From: Tethya wilhelma
Lineage: Eukaryota; Porifera; Demospongiae; Tethyida; Tethyidae
Reading direction: 5' to 3'
NCBI GenBank assembly: GCA_964030475.1
Contig: CAXIPT010000003.1
Coordinates: forward strand, 285,365-349,364
DNA length: 64,000 bases
Shown here: piece after piece, positions 1 to 10,062 of the stretch
Numbering within the stretch: the first letter of the stretch is position 1
Layout: every line of letters begins with the position of its first letter
Program-made: the position numbers and the translations under genes
Notes under the pieces: model-generated
What the model saw: the letters and a program-made list of their open reading frames with translations, nothing else
What the model was told of the DNA's origin: nothing
Database searches by the model: none

Positions 1-1
1 G

Positions 2-3000
2 GAAAGTACATACAATACTATCACAATCAAGTGGCCAAAACCAGAATATTACTCAGGAGCTGTAAAACAATATGAGTTGTCATATAAATCACAAACTGAC
101 AAGATACAACATAGAGTGACACCAAAAAGTCATGAAGGCACTCAAGTTACAAAATTGATTCATAATACAGAATATGTCTTCACTCTTTATCCAGTATGTG
201 AAGGAAGTATTAGTACAGAGCCCAGTCATAGTGATCCCATTGCTACCATGGCAACCTCCCCTCCTGGCAAGCCTGTCAAGTCTTCAGGTGTCAGTGTGAC
301 ACACAACAGTGTTAGTTTGAAGTGGACAAGACCAGCAGTAGGAAGTGAGATGATAAAATACTATGAAATAATGTACAGAAAACATTCAAGAAAAACATCA
401 CAACTTATCAAAAAATTTCAGAAAAGTTTTGATTTCAAACTATTTGAAACAGAAACTAACCAGGAGGAAGCAACAGTGAAGAGTCTAGTACCTGATACAA
501 AGTATATCTTCAGAGTGAGAGCAGTGTGTATAACTGACAGAGGTAATAAAAATTGTGGGATGGAGAGTGATATCAGTGATCCTATAGAGACTAATGCAAT
601 ATCTCAACCTGGTAAACCACGAGCCATAACTTGTAGTCACAACAGTATCACACTGGAATGGACAAAACCAGAGGTTGGTTCCATTAAAGTTGAATGGTAT
701 ACACTCTACTACTCAAGGAAATCAGAAGTGGTACCAAACTCAATGAGCCTCAGGCTGGTAGACCAGCCAAAAAGAGAATCATCACCCACCGTTGTTTTTA
801 CTATACAGAACCTTCAACCAAGTACTCCCTACTGGTTCAAAGTTCTTCCAACTGGCACCAGAGGCTTAGGATCACCCAGTGAACGCAGTGAACTCATTAC
901 CACAAATTCAACTGGATCACCAAAAAAACTTCAGCCTGATAAAGTGACTCACAACAGCATACATCTTCAATGGGAGCGTCCTGAATATGGCAGTGAAATA
1001 ATTGATCATTATCAACTCTTCTATAGAAAATTAAGTGATTTAAAGAGAGGATATAATTGGGATATAATAGCAGATAAAATAATGAGAATTGACTACTGTG
1101 TGCAAAACCTAGAATTGAACACACAATATGTCTTCAAAGTCCTTCCCATATGCAAAAATGATCAAGACAAAGGCACAGAGAGTGAATCCAGTAAACCCAT
1201 TAGGACCAAAGCAACCTCTCCACCTGGTAAACCAGTAGCCACAAAGGTGACTCACAACAGTGTTCACTTGAAATGGACGAAACCAACTTTTGGTGTTGAA
1301 CCTGAGAAGTACATTGTAACATACTACTTAAAATCTTTTAGCAAGCCACATTCAATTTGGCAAGAGCCCAAAGAATGTATTGGAGAATGTTTCGAGGTAA
1401 AGCAACTCAAACCAGAAACAAAATATTATTTTGTTATTCTTCCAGTATGTGGTACCAATTGTGGTGGTACTGAAAGTGAAGCTAGTGATGAGATTACTAC
1501 AAATCCAGTGTGTAAACCTGGCAAACCAAGAGCTTCTGACATAACCTACAATAGTATTACACTGATATGGAATAAGCCAGAGCATGGCTGTGACAATATT
1601 GACTGCTATATTGTACATTCAGTAAAAGCTCAAAATCCTGGAGCAGATCATTCATCACATTGGATCTCACAACAAACACAGAGTGATAGAAATACAATTA
1701 CTATAAATGAGCTGGCTGACACTACTCAGTACCTATTTGAAGTATGTGCTAAACTTAAAAATACAGATTTGCAGATGGGCACTGAATTTAGTGATACTGT
1801 CCAATTCACAACTAAACCACCACCTTTAGCAGTTCACTTGTGCAGACAAGCACAATCGAACAAGGAACTATTAAGAGAAGGGCCTCCAGCAGTTTATCGA
1901 CTACCAGGAGTGACTCCCACAATGAACAATAAAGAAAAAAGAATTGCCAAGTGCCATTTAGGAGACTCTGAACTAGGCAGAGGTAAGCGAGAGAGGGTAC
2001 TGATGTTTGTTGGAGCAACTGGAGAAGGCAAGAGTACAATGATTGAATGTATGGCCAACTACATACTGGGAGTGAAATGGGATGAGTATGACTTCAGATT
2101 TAAGTTAATCAAAGAAGAAGCTAGACCTGAAACAGAGAGCCAAACAAGATTCATCACCGCCTATACATTTTATCCAGTTCAAGGTTCTGCTTTAGACTAC
2201 ACCCTAACCATCATTGACACACCTGGATATGGAGATACCAGAGGAATTGAACATGATAGAGCATTAACAGAGCAAATTAAACAGTTCTTCTCCACCCCAC
2301 CTCCTCAAGGAGGTATTGATCACATTGATGGTGTTGGATTTGTAACAAGAGCTGGTTCAATTCGGTTAACTCCAACACAGGAGTACATCTTTGACTCAAT
2401 ATTGGATATATTTGGAAAAGATATGGAACACAACATCTTCTTGATGATAACCCACTGTGATACTCAACAGCCTGCAGTTTTGAGAGCTATTGAGGCTGCA
2501 GAAATACCCAATGTTGGTCACTTCAAGTTTAACAACTCTGCATTGTATGCTAACAACAGTAATACAACTGACACGGTTATCAGCTCAAGTTTCTGGAAAA
2601 TGGGATTTGATGCACTTAGCAAGTTTTTCATTGAATTTGAAGATATGGAATCAATAAGTCTTCAGCTAACAAGAGAAACTTTAGAACAACGTGAACAACT
2701 AGAAAATCTTGTGGAAGAGCTACAAACAGAAATCACCCATAGTCTCGATCTCATAAGAGATCTTAAACAAGACAAAGAAGCAATTACAACAGCTAATCAA
2801 TTATTAATATGTACTGATGAAAACACTGATAAGCCTTTTATATATAAAGTTGAAGTGTTAAAAGGCATTGAGCAAGATTTGCCTGATGAGGAAAAGAAAG
2901 TCACAGTCTGTTTGAAATGTGATTACACCTGTCATTATCCATGTACTATTGGTGATAATGATAAGAAGTACAAATGTAAAGCTATGAAAGGTATTTACTT

Positions 3001-3451
3001 CCAACGAAATGAAGAATCACACTGTGTAAAGTGTCCACAGAAATGCCACTGGTCAGAACATGCCAACAAACCATTTCGATATGTACAACAATCAGTGATT
3101 GAGAAAAGGACACTAGAAGATCTAATCAAAAAATATAGCACACCCTCATCCTCAGAGCAGGAACCTGCCACTAAAGACATACTTAGTGCTGTTGCAAAGC
3201 AACTCCAAGAAACATATGATAAAGTATTAGATCTCATTAAACAAACACAAGAGTCCATAGACAAACTAGACCAAATTGCCCTTAAAAAATCTGATCCAAC
3301 TCGTGAAACTTCTTCTCAAGTTGCCTATATTGAAGTATTAATTGAGGCAGAAAGGAAAGGTGGAAGGCCAGGATGTGAGCAACGAATAGAGGCGCTGAAA
3401 ATACTCAAAGATAGAGCTAAAATTGCAGTTGAATGTGTAAAAGCTAGATGA
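2..3451 (+). CDS. Gene 1 (5' truncated by window): Fn3 x6 – AIG1/septin-like GTPase – Cys/His module
   Basis: The frame is open from base 2, so the true start lies upstream of the window. Seen: six Fn3 domains (the first partial), each with a PPGKP-type linker, a conserved Trp strand and an E-T-K or T-T-N exit. These match Fn3 11 to 16 of gene 2 in order. Next comes a short linker (PPPLAVHLCRQAQ) and a P-loop GTPase with Walker A GATGEGKST near 2007..2035, switch motif DTPGYGDTRG near 2215..2244 and a G4-like THCD. A predicted coiled segment follows, then a Cys/His module near 2905..3080 (CLKCDYTCHYPC and CPQKCHWSEH) and a helical tail. Known: AIG1/IMAP and septin-like GTPases often act in immunity or as membrane scaffolds. 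Inferred: this is the C-terminal half of a cytosolic CARD–Fn3–GTPase like gene 5. The exact GTPase class is uncertain. Confidence 0.85.
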   Translation, partial: ESTYNTITIKWPKPEYYSGAVKQYELSYKSQTDKIQHRVTPKSHEGTQVTKLIHNTEYVFTLYPVCEGSISTEPSHSDPIATMATSPPGKPVKSSGVSVTHNSVSLKWTRPAVGSEMIKYYEIMYRKHSRKTSQLIKKFQKSFDFKLFETETNQEEATVKSLVPDTKYIFRVRAVCITDRGNKNCGMESDISDPIETNAISQPGKPRAITCSHNSITLEWTKPEVGSIKVEWYTLYYSRKSEVVPNSMSLRLVDQPKRESSPTVVFTIQNLQPSTPYWFKVLPTGTRGLGSPSERSELITTNSTGSPKKLQPDKVTHNSIHLQWERPEYGSEIIDHYQLFYRKLSDLKRGYNWDIIADKIMRIDYCVQNLELNTQYVFKVLPICKNDQDKGTESESSKPIRTKATSPPGKPVATKVTHNSVHLKWTKPTFGVEPEKYIVTYYLKSFSKPHSIWQEPKECIGECFEVKQLKPETKYYFVILPVCGTNCGGTESEASDEITTNPVCKPGKPRASDITYNSITLIWNKPEHGCDNIDCYIVHSVKAQNPGADHSSHWISQQTQSDRNTITINELADTTQYLFEVCAKLKNTDLQMGTEFSDTVQFTTKPPPLAVHLCRQAQSNKELLREGPPAVYRLPGVTPTMNNKEKRIAKCHLGDSELGRGKRERVLMFVGATGEGKSTMIECMANYILGVKWDEYDFRFKLIKEEARPETESQTRFITAYTFYPVQGSALDYTLTIIDTPGYGDTRGIEHDRALTEQIKQFFSTPPPQGGIDHIDGVGFVTRAGSIRLTPTQEYIFDSILDIFGKDMEHNIFLMITHCDTQQPAVLRAIEAAEIPNVGHFKFNNSALYANNSNTTDTVISSSFWKMGFDALSKFFIEFEDMESISLQLTRETLEQREQLENLVEELQTEITHSLDLIRDLKQDKEAITTANQLLICTDENTDKPFIYKVEVLKGIEQDLPDEEKKVTVCLKCDYTCHYPCTIGDNDKKYKCKAMKGIYFQRNEESHCVKCPQKCHWSEHANKPFRYVQQSVIEKRTLEDLIKKYSTPSSSEQEPATKDILSAVAKQLQETYDKVLDLIKQTQESIDKLDQIALKKSDPTRETSSQVAYIEVLIEAERKGGRPGCEQRIEALKILKDRAKIAVECVKAR

Positions 3452-6164
3452 CAATCAAGTAATGATAAGAAACAATAGTAATACGAAAAATTACCACAAA
3501 TAACAGGACATTGTGTGTACAAAAAAAATACATATGGAGTGCTTATTGATATAAAACCACTACATACGATTGTAGTAGTGTAGTGTATTGTAATACAAAG
3601 CCATATTTGGCTTTGTAACTAGTTAAAATGATATTTATTTACAAAATTAACAATCAACACGTACAGAGCATAATTATTGTGAAATGGCTTAAAGGCACTC
3701 TGTCACTGAAAGTGCATGATTATAGTTTGATTTCTTGCCCCAAAAATAAATCTGACAGGTTGAGTTGACATAATCAGAATGAAGATTACTAAGTTTCGCA
3801 TAATTTCAACAGTTACTGTCACATTGACTTCATTGTTCAACCTTTTTTTCGTCGCCATTTCACTATTTATTACTCCTTGGTTTCGAATGCTTTTATATTC
3901 ACTGAAAGTAAACGTGTGAACTGTTAAGCTTGATATAGATCAAGAAGCAAGTATCACAATACAAGTCCCAGGAGCATTATATTACTGTACAAAAGTAATG
4001 GATGGAGTTGAGAGCATGCATGCTAATCTTACATTGGCCTCATTTCCAAGCTCAAAAATTCACATTATGATGCAACAGTCTCATTTTGATCCAAAACTGC
4101 TGAGTTCACATAAACCAGCTAGCTTGCATGTGTAGCTAATTTCTGTCTGCACTTTTGATCTGTCTGTGGGACTGGCTTCATTACATAATGTATATCTTTG
4201 ACATGCAGCTAGATTGAATGTCCTAGCTATTGAGCTATATAGAGGGTGACACCCAAGGCTGGTTTAGAAAATGAGTGTCTCTTTGGCTCTTGTCAATTTC
4301 TAGTAGGGAATTAGACTGTCACATTAGTTCATCCCTATACACTCCCACACAATTGTGCTATACAATAATGTTGATAATTGGAGCATGCATGTAATTAGGC
4401 AATCTTAAAGAAGCAACCTTGTTAATTAATACAATGAATGCATACTCAAGCTACATGGAAATGCTTGTGGAATTACAAGAGTGGGTATATTTTAGCCTCA
4501 TTCCCAGGCTCCTCCTTCACAAATATTTTCTTCAATAATAAGGAAAATATTCGTGAAGGAGGAGCCTGGGAATGACACTTAGTCTAGCTCTTATGTGCTC
4601 CCTTGGGATGCTAGCTAGTTGTAGGACACTCAGTGTATTATTCTGAGTTAGTTCATTAAAATTAACTATTTGTACCACCTAATAAACGTGACTGAGGACC
4701 CAAAATTACACATTGATGATGTGTTCGATTGACATAATAATTATTATACAAAATAGTTGACATTCTGACTGACAGCTACAATACTACCAATAAATTATTA
4801 AACATGGATGGGAGGGTGATTTTTTGGAGGTCAAACTTGCATGAAGGCCAGGTGGTATATCTTCAAGTATACAGCTGAAATATTTGAATGTAAGATAGCA
4901 TGTTTGAGGCACTAGGTTGGGCTTATTTATTGCATGGGATACTATATATATAGTATATTATACAGTAGAGTAGTAATACATTCACACATGATACTGAGTA
5001 AAATATATTAGACATGTTTATGATTGAATACTGCAAGGAGGATACAGTGCTTGAGAAGCATCTCTTTCTAGCTGTTGTACTATGATAAGTTTTGGGACTG
5101 AGGTCAGGGCTTGGTCCACAAGTCAGGGTCTTGGGGCTGCCAGAAATGTCTTCTTGACCCAGTCCATCTGTTTATACTGCAGTAAGCTTTTAAAGGAGAG
5201 ATTTTTAAGCACTTTTCTCGATATCTTTTCCTGCACAAACTGGAAAACGGTGTCCATCAACACGCAGTACATTTAGCTAATTTTTAATATTACAAAGTCG
5301 TTTATTTAGAGTTAACTGTTAGGCCTATTCTGCGCATGCGTAGAGAAAAAGCAAGACGCCGCCCACTCGTTTTATTTCTGCTGAATCAGCAGAGGATCAG
5401 AAGAAGACTTGGAAGAAGAACTTGTTCAGCTTCTGCTTGGGAGGAAGCTTCAAAGAAGGCGCTTTTACGACTGAAATGAACAAAATTGAAGTTGGTATAT
5501 TCACATGAAACCGCTACTCCTTCGGTAAGTGTTAGGAAGTTAGTAAAATTCAGCTGTATTGAAAACCCTTTTTCCCCCCAATTTTGCTGATGTCAGCAAT
5601 ATAGTGTTTCAAAGTTTAGTTTCAGTGAGTTAAACTTGTAACTTTGATGATATGTACGTTCACTGTTGACCTATGGGTCATTCCATGTCAAATCACCCAA
5701 CAAAATCGACACCCCTTTCAGATTTTGCCGAAACTTGGTGTGCACATATATACCTTACCATAAGTGATTAACTCTAGAAAAATTTTACGCTCTGATTTTG
5801 TATGGTTTCAGGTTTAGAGGCATGCAAAAATGCAAAATTTTTGGACATTTTACTTGACCTTACCATCTTTAAGTGGTTATAACTTTTCTATACAAACATT
5901 TCACTGAGTATATAGGATAAAGTTTTTCTGAAAGTACATTAAACAAGCTTTTTTGAGATATGCTTAATTAAACTAATTAAATCAATCTAGTTTATTCGTA
6001 ATTAACCACTAATCTGAAATAAGTGATTTGGAAAAAGGGATTCTTTGATTTTCTTAAATTTTGCTGAGCAGATTACTTGGCTAGTTAGCTTTGTATCCCA
6101 CGAGTTTTGTTCTGGGACGGCAATGGGATCAGCAGATATTAATATTCGTGCAGGTAAGATACAN
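3452..6164. other. Intergenic: 3' flank of gene 1, one hairpin element, possible promoter
   Basis: No convincing gene is seen. The stretch holds the 3' flank of gene 1, a hairpin repeat at 4493..4577 and AT-rich low-complexity DNA. An NRF1-like palindrome lies at 5331..5342, and inside it begins a small 47-codon arginine-rich open frame (5336..5479), followed by a GTAAGT donor-like site near 5524. That could be the 5' end of an unrelated or transposon gene, but nothing downstream continues it. The single N at 6164 ends the stretch exactly where a 0.6-kb repeat begins. Confidence 0.5.
4493..4577. repeat. Short hairpin element (MITE-like), copy 1
   Basis: The arms ATTCCCAGGCTCCTCCTTCA and its near-perfect complement pair over about 32 bp around a short AT loop. 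The outer ends read TAGCCT and AGGCTA-like. Related hairpins lie at 34120..34205, 43163..43232 and 54241..54314. No coding capacity is visible, which fits a non-autonomous foldback or MITE family. Confidence 0.6.
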
Positions 6165-6774
6165 TTTCAACACTACAGTGTGGAGACTGTCAGAGACTGG
6201 TAAGTCTCTACAAAAAGCTTGAATAGGAGCTACATGCACTTCAGTATGCTAGAGGGAGCTAATGCGCATGCGCATATAATGCCACGTGCAAAGATAATGA
6301 ATGACCTTTGAACTCTAGCCACAAAGATGGCTGCATTATAGTACATGAATTTATACGCTAAGTTTTAAAGCTTTCTAGTTTTTGTTTAGGCCTATTTATG
6401 ATGAAAACGAGTATCAAGGAATGTAGTACCCATGAAAACAACTTACTTTGTGCTGTCAAAGTTGGCTCAACACATTCTGGTTCTCTGGAAATCCTTTTCA
6501 AGTAAGTCAGTTAGGAAGTAAGTAAGTAAGTACGTAAGTTAGATGAACAAAAATGGCACTATGGTGGCTTCCCACTAGCGCTCTCTACGAGTGCTGCAGA
6601 AACTTTTTGTGAGTTTTAGGCCTTGCATGCAGTTGGTAATCTGTCAGTGAGAGCTTCTGAGCAACTTTGAAGGTTTAATTTTGTTTGACTAGATTTTTAT
6701 GGTGGCCAACATTTTGTATTGTGTCTATGGGACAGTCGACCCATTCCTACTATACGTACTACCGTACGTATGAT
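6165..6774. repeat. 0.6-kb dispersed repeat, copy 1
   Basis: This stretch is closely similar along its length to 46991..47590, in the same orientation. Both begin TTTCAACACTACAGTGTGG and end ACCGTACGTATGAT. Each copy carries the palindrome TGCGCATGCGCA (6263..6274 here). No long open frame is present. The copy starts directly after the single N at 6164. It is likely a non-autonomous transposon or the tail of a larger element. Confidence 0.7.
6263..6274. promoter_or_regulatory. NRF1-like palindrome in the 0.6-kb repeat
   Basis: The sequence TGCGCATGCGCA is a perfect match to the palindromic core bound by NRF1/Ewg-type factors in animals. It lies inside the dispersed repeat and also occurs in the other copy (47088..47099). 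Binding is not shown. Confidence 0.35.
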
Positions 6775-6940
6775 TATGCAAAATTTTCAAATCACATCAT
6801 GCATGAATAGTATTACTAGTAAGAGTAATTTATAATACAGAATCTGATGTAAAAATACATGAATTAATGCAGTACATAAAATTATTTTGACAAGAAATAT
6901 TTTACATCTTTTCATTCATAAAATTATTATGATATCTCAC

Positions 6941-7322
6941 CTAGGCCTCGATTGTCATCTGTATCTTCCATTGATGAACTCTGACTTTTAGTTTCATTCT
7001 GTTGCTCAGAATATTCCACACTGACAGATTTTTGTAGCAATTTAACCAAATCCTCCAAATTTGGTATGCTGTTAAGGATGACTACAAATCTATCATAGCA
7101 GGCTTGATTCTGTCGAATTCGTGCAAGAATTGTCACTAAGAGCTGTGTGGCCCTGTATGATTCATTCAGGGTTCGATTAGTTGCATTGGATAAACTGTCC
7201 TCGGAGATAAGCTTGTTTGTAAATGCCTTCCTTGCTACACTGTCTACATCATGCTTTACTCCATTCACAAGTCTATCAAAGCAACTTTGAAAGGTGCTAT
7301 ACTCAACAGTAGTGTCACACAT
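6941..7322 (-). CDS. CARD-like first exon on the minus strand (orphan)
   Basis: Read on the minus strand, an ATG at 7322 opens a CARD-like domain of the same family as the first exons of genes 3 to 8. The core TFQSCFDRLVNGVKHDV aligns residue for residue with them. The exon ends at a clean donor (CTAG, then GTGAGA). It is 382 nt long, leaving phase 1, the same phase as the other CARD exons. No matching second exon follows on the minus strand; the next coding DNA that way is the + strand 3' end of gene 1. Either it is an orphan exon, or the segment between the Ns at 6164 and 8367 is placed backwards and this is the missing exon 1 of gene 2, whose acceptor at 10063 needs exactly this phase. The domain call is strong; the gene model is weak. 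Confidence 0.6.
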
Positions 7323-7438
7323 TCTCCAGCTATACGTAGCTGCATGTATGCACAACGACAAGCTATACCTACGTCGTGCTGTATTTATACCAACCGGGGA
7401 ACCGTAATACCATATGCGCATCCGGTTTTCCACGAGAC

Positions 7439-7450
7439 TGCGCATGCGCA
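7439..7450. promoter_or_regulatory. NRF1-like palindrome upstream of minus-strand CARD exon
   Basis: TGCGCATGCGCA lies 117 bp upstream (minus strand) of the ATG at 7322, a plausible promoter position. Similar motifs occur at 9027..9038 and 9243..9254 upstream of the CARD relic. Confidence 0.4.
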
Positions 7451-8367
7451 ATAGGTGAACGCTGATATACCAATCTCCTATGTCACTTATGTTCTATTAT
7501 CCCTATAGCTCAATGACATTGTAAACAGAGGAATGTCACTTATGTTCATATATGTCAATCTAGCCATAGATAATATTACATTATGTAGTCGATGTCCATA
7601 ATATCTATGATCTAGCACTGTTCATGTCATTGGTTATCTCTCAGTAACCACTCCACATGACTCATAAATTTGTGTCAGTGGTGTCAGTACATTGCTACAT
7701 TAGTGTGGAGGAGTTGAGGTAGACTATCTAGTTATATATCTTCAGCAGTGTTATACGAATACAGTTAGGCTGTGACTGTTATTCCTAGATTCCTGGTTTA
7801 ACTGAGATAACTTAGTTAAAGGGGGGCTGACATGCAAAAATTTTTTTGCACCAAAATGTACTTTAAGTGGTGTAAGTTAGAGGAAAAATAGTCAAAAAAA
7901 TCAAAAAAAATTCTAAAGCAGTAAAAACTTGCATGATTTGAAGTGAGCTGAATCCACCAGGAAAGGCAAATTTCTGTATTTCCTGTTTGGGTGGAGCTAC
8001 TACGTGACGTCACGGGGGGAACGTTTCTACGCGTTTAGTAGCTAACTAATGGCTGAACACAGCTCTTCCTCGAGCCACATGCAGCTCTGCTATTGACAAC
8101 AACAACGATGATTCAAGTGCAAGCAGTAATGTTTTGAGCCTTGGTTATTCATCCCCTCCCTTTGAAAGCCAAGACAGCTTGTACTGATGAGCAATCTGCT
8201 GGAAGTGACAGCTGTGGAGACTCTGGAGATTCATCTGACGAAGATGCAAAACAGGATAGGCTAGGAAGCACTGATTGGTGAGTCTATAAGCTATAATTTT
8301 CATACATTTTGTTTATAAATATTAATTTTATGTGGACAATTATAGCTCAGGTGGCAGTGTGGTCCGN

Positions 8368-8400
8368 CTGCGGGAGAATCCGACATTCTCCAGCTATGTG
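8368..8400 (-). pseudogene. CARD exon start fragment cut at an N
   Basis: On the minus strand the sequence reads an ATG and five further codons (M-S-D-S-P-A) like the start of the family CARD exon, with the same upstream TAGCTGGAGA context as 7322 and 9166. Similarity stops at the N at 8367. It is too short to be a gene and looks like a contig end or a truncated duplicate. Confidence 0.45.
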
Positions 8401-9026
8401 CTGTATACAATAATTGTACTGCGAACCTATTATGCGAATCGTACTTTAAATATAGACCTTTTCCACGCGAGAACAGTAGCGATTTTTTAATGAGATGCAT
8501 GACGTGTTATGACGAATTGTGACGATAGACACGCCCCTTGGTGGGCAGTAGTGATACTGCTAAGCTTGAAAAGAGCACTTCAGTGAGAAAGGATGCTTCA
8601 GCCAGCTTCTCAGGTAATTGTAAACTAACTCATACTTCACTAGAACTCTCGTTGGCTTACTCAAAATGTTTGTATATATCTGAAACACGAGTAAATCCAG
8701 TTCATGATGGCTTTTACATGCTATTTCTTACGTAGTGTGGTGCTATTTTCTCGGATTTGTTGCTATTCGAAGTTTGTATGGACCCTTCTCCATGTTTTAT
8801 CTGGCTTGCTGCTTCTATTTCCAAGAGAAGGCTCTTTAGCTTGCACTAAACTTGGCCTCCAGTGTCAGCCAGTACAAAATTCCATTCGCTTGCCCACCAA
8901 TGGGCGTGGCCTGTGTCATAACGTGTCAGAAAACGTCACTTCCACTTGTTTCGCGCTACTTTCCCGTGCGCGTGGAAAAGGTCTATGATAGCCGGCGAGC
9001 TGTAGCTAAAGATCGCACGCGATTTT

Positions 9027-9038
9027 TGCGCATGCGCA
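9027..9038. promoter_or_regulatory. NRF1-like palindrome
   Basis: TGCGCATGCGCA lies near the CARD relic, and a one-base variant lies at 9243..9254. The recurrence next to CARD exon starts suggests a shared promoter element carried along with the duplicated exon. Confidence 0.3.
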
Positions 9039-9067
9039 GTTATGATTTTAATCACGGGTTGCATCAA

Positions 9068-9166
9068 TCAAAAAGCAACACTTTCTACATCAGATTGAAC
9101 TCCACTCACAAGCCTAGCAAAACAACCTTGAAAGGCATGATACTCAGCTGTAGGAGAATTGGACAT
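9068..9166 (-). pseudogene. Truncated CARD exon relic
   Basis: On the minus strand an ATG at 9166 opens 32 codons that match the first helices of the family CARD (for example AEYHAFQGCFARLVSGV and DVESVA). A stop at 9068..9070 then ends the frame where the paralogues continue for about 90 more residues. The upstream DNA resembles that of the minus-strand exon at 7322. This is a decayed or truncated duplicate. Confidence 0.7.
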
Positions 9167-9329
9167 TCTCCAGCTATGTAATGTACAATAGTCCTATATT
9201 ATGCGAACCATGCTTTTATAGCCGGCAAGATTGAGATATGTTTGCGCATGCACAGTTATGATTTAATAGCATGATAACCATAGATATTAGAGACTACATA
9301 CTCTCTAATATCTATGCTATAACTAATAT

Positions 9330-9641
9330 TCACACATAACAAAAAATTACAATAGGTAATTTAAAAGACAAATGATCAGTTATTTCAATGGCCTTCCACA
9401 CAGCAGCATATCCATCATTGGAGCCACTCCCACTAATGACCAGGTTGATGTCAGTCATTGTCATGGTACGGATGAAGTCTTCATGGGCACACAGGATCTT
9501 GGGCATCTATAGTAGTTTATACCAACAGTACATGGGGTAACACATTACTTGTTGTGTAAAAAATTAACGTACCCCTGGTCCATCAGCATATGTCTTGGCA
9601 TGAAAGATGTAAATCTTACCACTTTTAGAGCCACACCACAT
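9330..9641 (-). pseudogene. 3'-terminal fragment of a WD40-repeat gene (two exons)
   Basis: On the minus strand, exon 9641..9573 (23 codons, in frame) reads MWCGSKSGKIYIFHAKTYAD between a CCTCCAG acceptor and a GTACGT donor. Exon 9506..9330 follows in the same phase with HEDFIRTMTMTDINLVISGS and a GYAAVWKA end, then a stop. The pattern of Gly-His and Trp-x-x blades is that of a beta-propeller C-terminus, perhaps of a DENND3- or ARHGEF10-type protein (low certainty). All upstream exons are missing: 9745..10036 is transposon and gene 2 follows. It is therefore a gene fragment. Confidence 0.5.
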
Positions 9642-9744
9642 CTGGAGGGGAGGGAGAGGGGTGTGCAAAATGTGGGTGTGTATGAGATAAGAGAACAGTG
9701 AATAGAATATTTAAAGACCATCACATGCAGTTAATGAATAGTAN

Positions 9745-10036
9745 TAATCCAGTTTAAGTTATATACTTGTCTTTTATAGTTTACTCCATTATTTTAGTAG
9801 CCAAGTGATTAGCTATAATTATACTGAGAAATTTGAACCAATGCAGTAATCATAAGCTAGCTACGGTATTATTGTACAGATCATCGCAACACAACGCTGA
9901 AAATCCATAATTATAAGTGATCAAGAATAAAAATGAAGTAGTCATGTGCCGAAATTGAGACCATGCCTTGTTTCAATACTTTTTACCGCACTGCCCATTC
10001 CTACACTACTTATTTTTTTGAAATTTTTACTACTTG
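9745..10036. repeat. Truncated copy of the long-TIR MITE
   Basis: This matches the right inverted repeat (GAAGTAGTCATGTGCCGAAA through TTTTTACTACTTG) and, in inverted order, the interior of the element at 46568..46978. The other terminal repeat is absent; similarity begins just after the N at 9744. The element stops 26 bp before the splice acceptor of gene 2. Confidence 0.7.
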
Positions 10037-10062
10037 TAATTATTAATTATGTCATGTAACAG

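Larger units (their letters stand above)
7323..9329. other. Patchwork intergenic region with repeated promoter-like pieces
   Basis: Three stretches (about 7311..7460, 8368..8500 and 9060..9290) resemble each other on the minus strand. Each reads as a CARD exon start (ATG followed by GAC/AAT TCT CC-type codons) preceded by similar GC-richer flanks with GCGCATGCGC motifs. Only the first keeps a whole CARD exon. Between them, 8049..8277 (+) is acidic and serine-rich coding-like DNA ending at a GTGAGT donor, but with an internal frame break; it may be a relic exon of a transposon-linked gene. Long A/T tracts occur around 7840..7930. Nothing else could be assigned. Confidence 0.45.

Noticed and set aside
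2..1830. Reading the Fn3 arrays as extracellular receptors
   Set aside because: No signal peptide is seen in any member with a visible start, which begins with a CARD and ends in a GTPase. Fn3 also occurs in cytosolic proteins.
897..3522. Many minus-strand open frames of 60 to 130 codons opposite the Fn3 and GTPase coding regions
   Set aside because: They mirror the repeated codons of the sense frame, recur at the same place in each Fn3 and resemble no protein; they are shadows.
5082..5276. Small + strand open frame of 64 codons
   Set aside because: No family resemblance, no splice or promoter support, and ordinary base composition for intergenic DNA.
8049..8277. Acidic, Ser-rich exon-like sequence ending at GTGAGT, perhaps from a transposon-linked P2X7-domain gene
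   Set aside because: It has an internal frame break and only its last few residues suggest that family; too thin to annotate as a gene.
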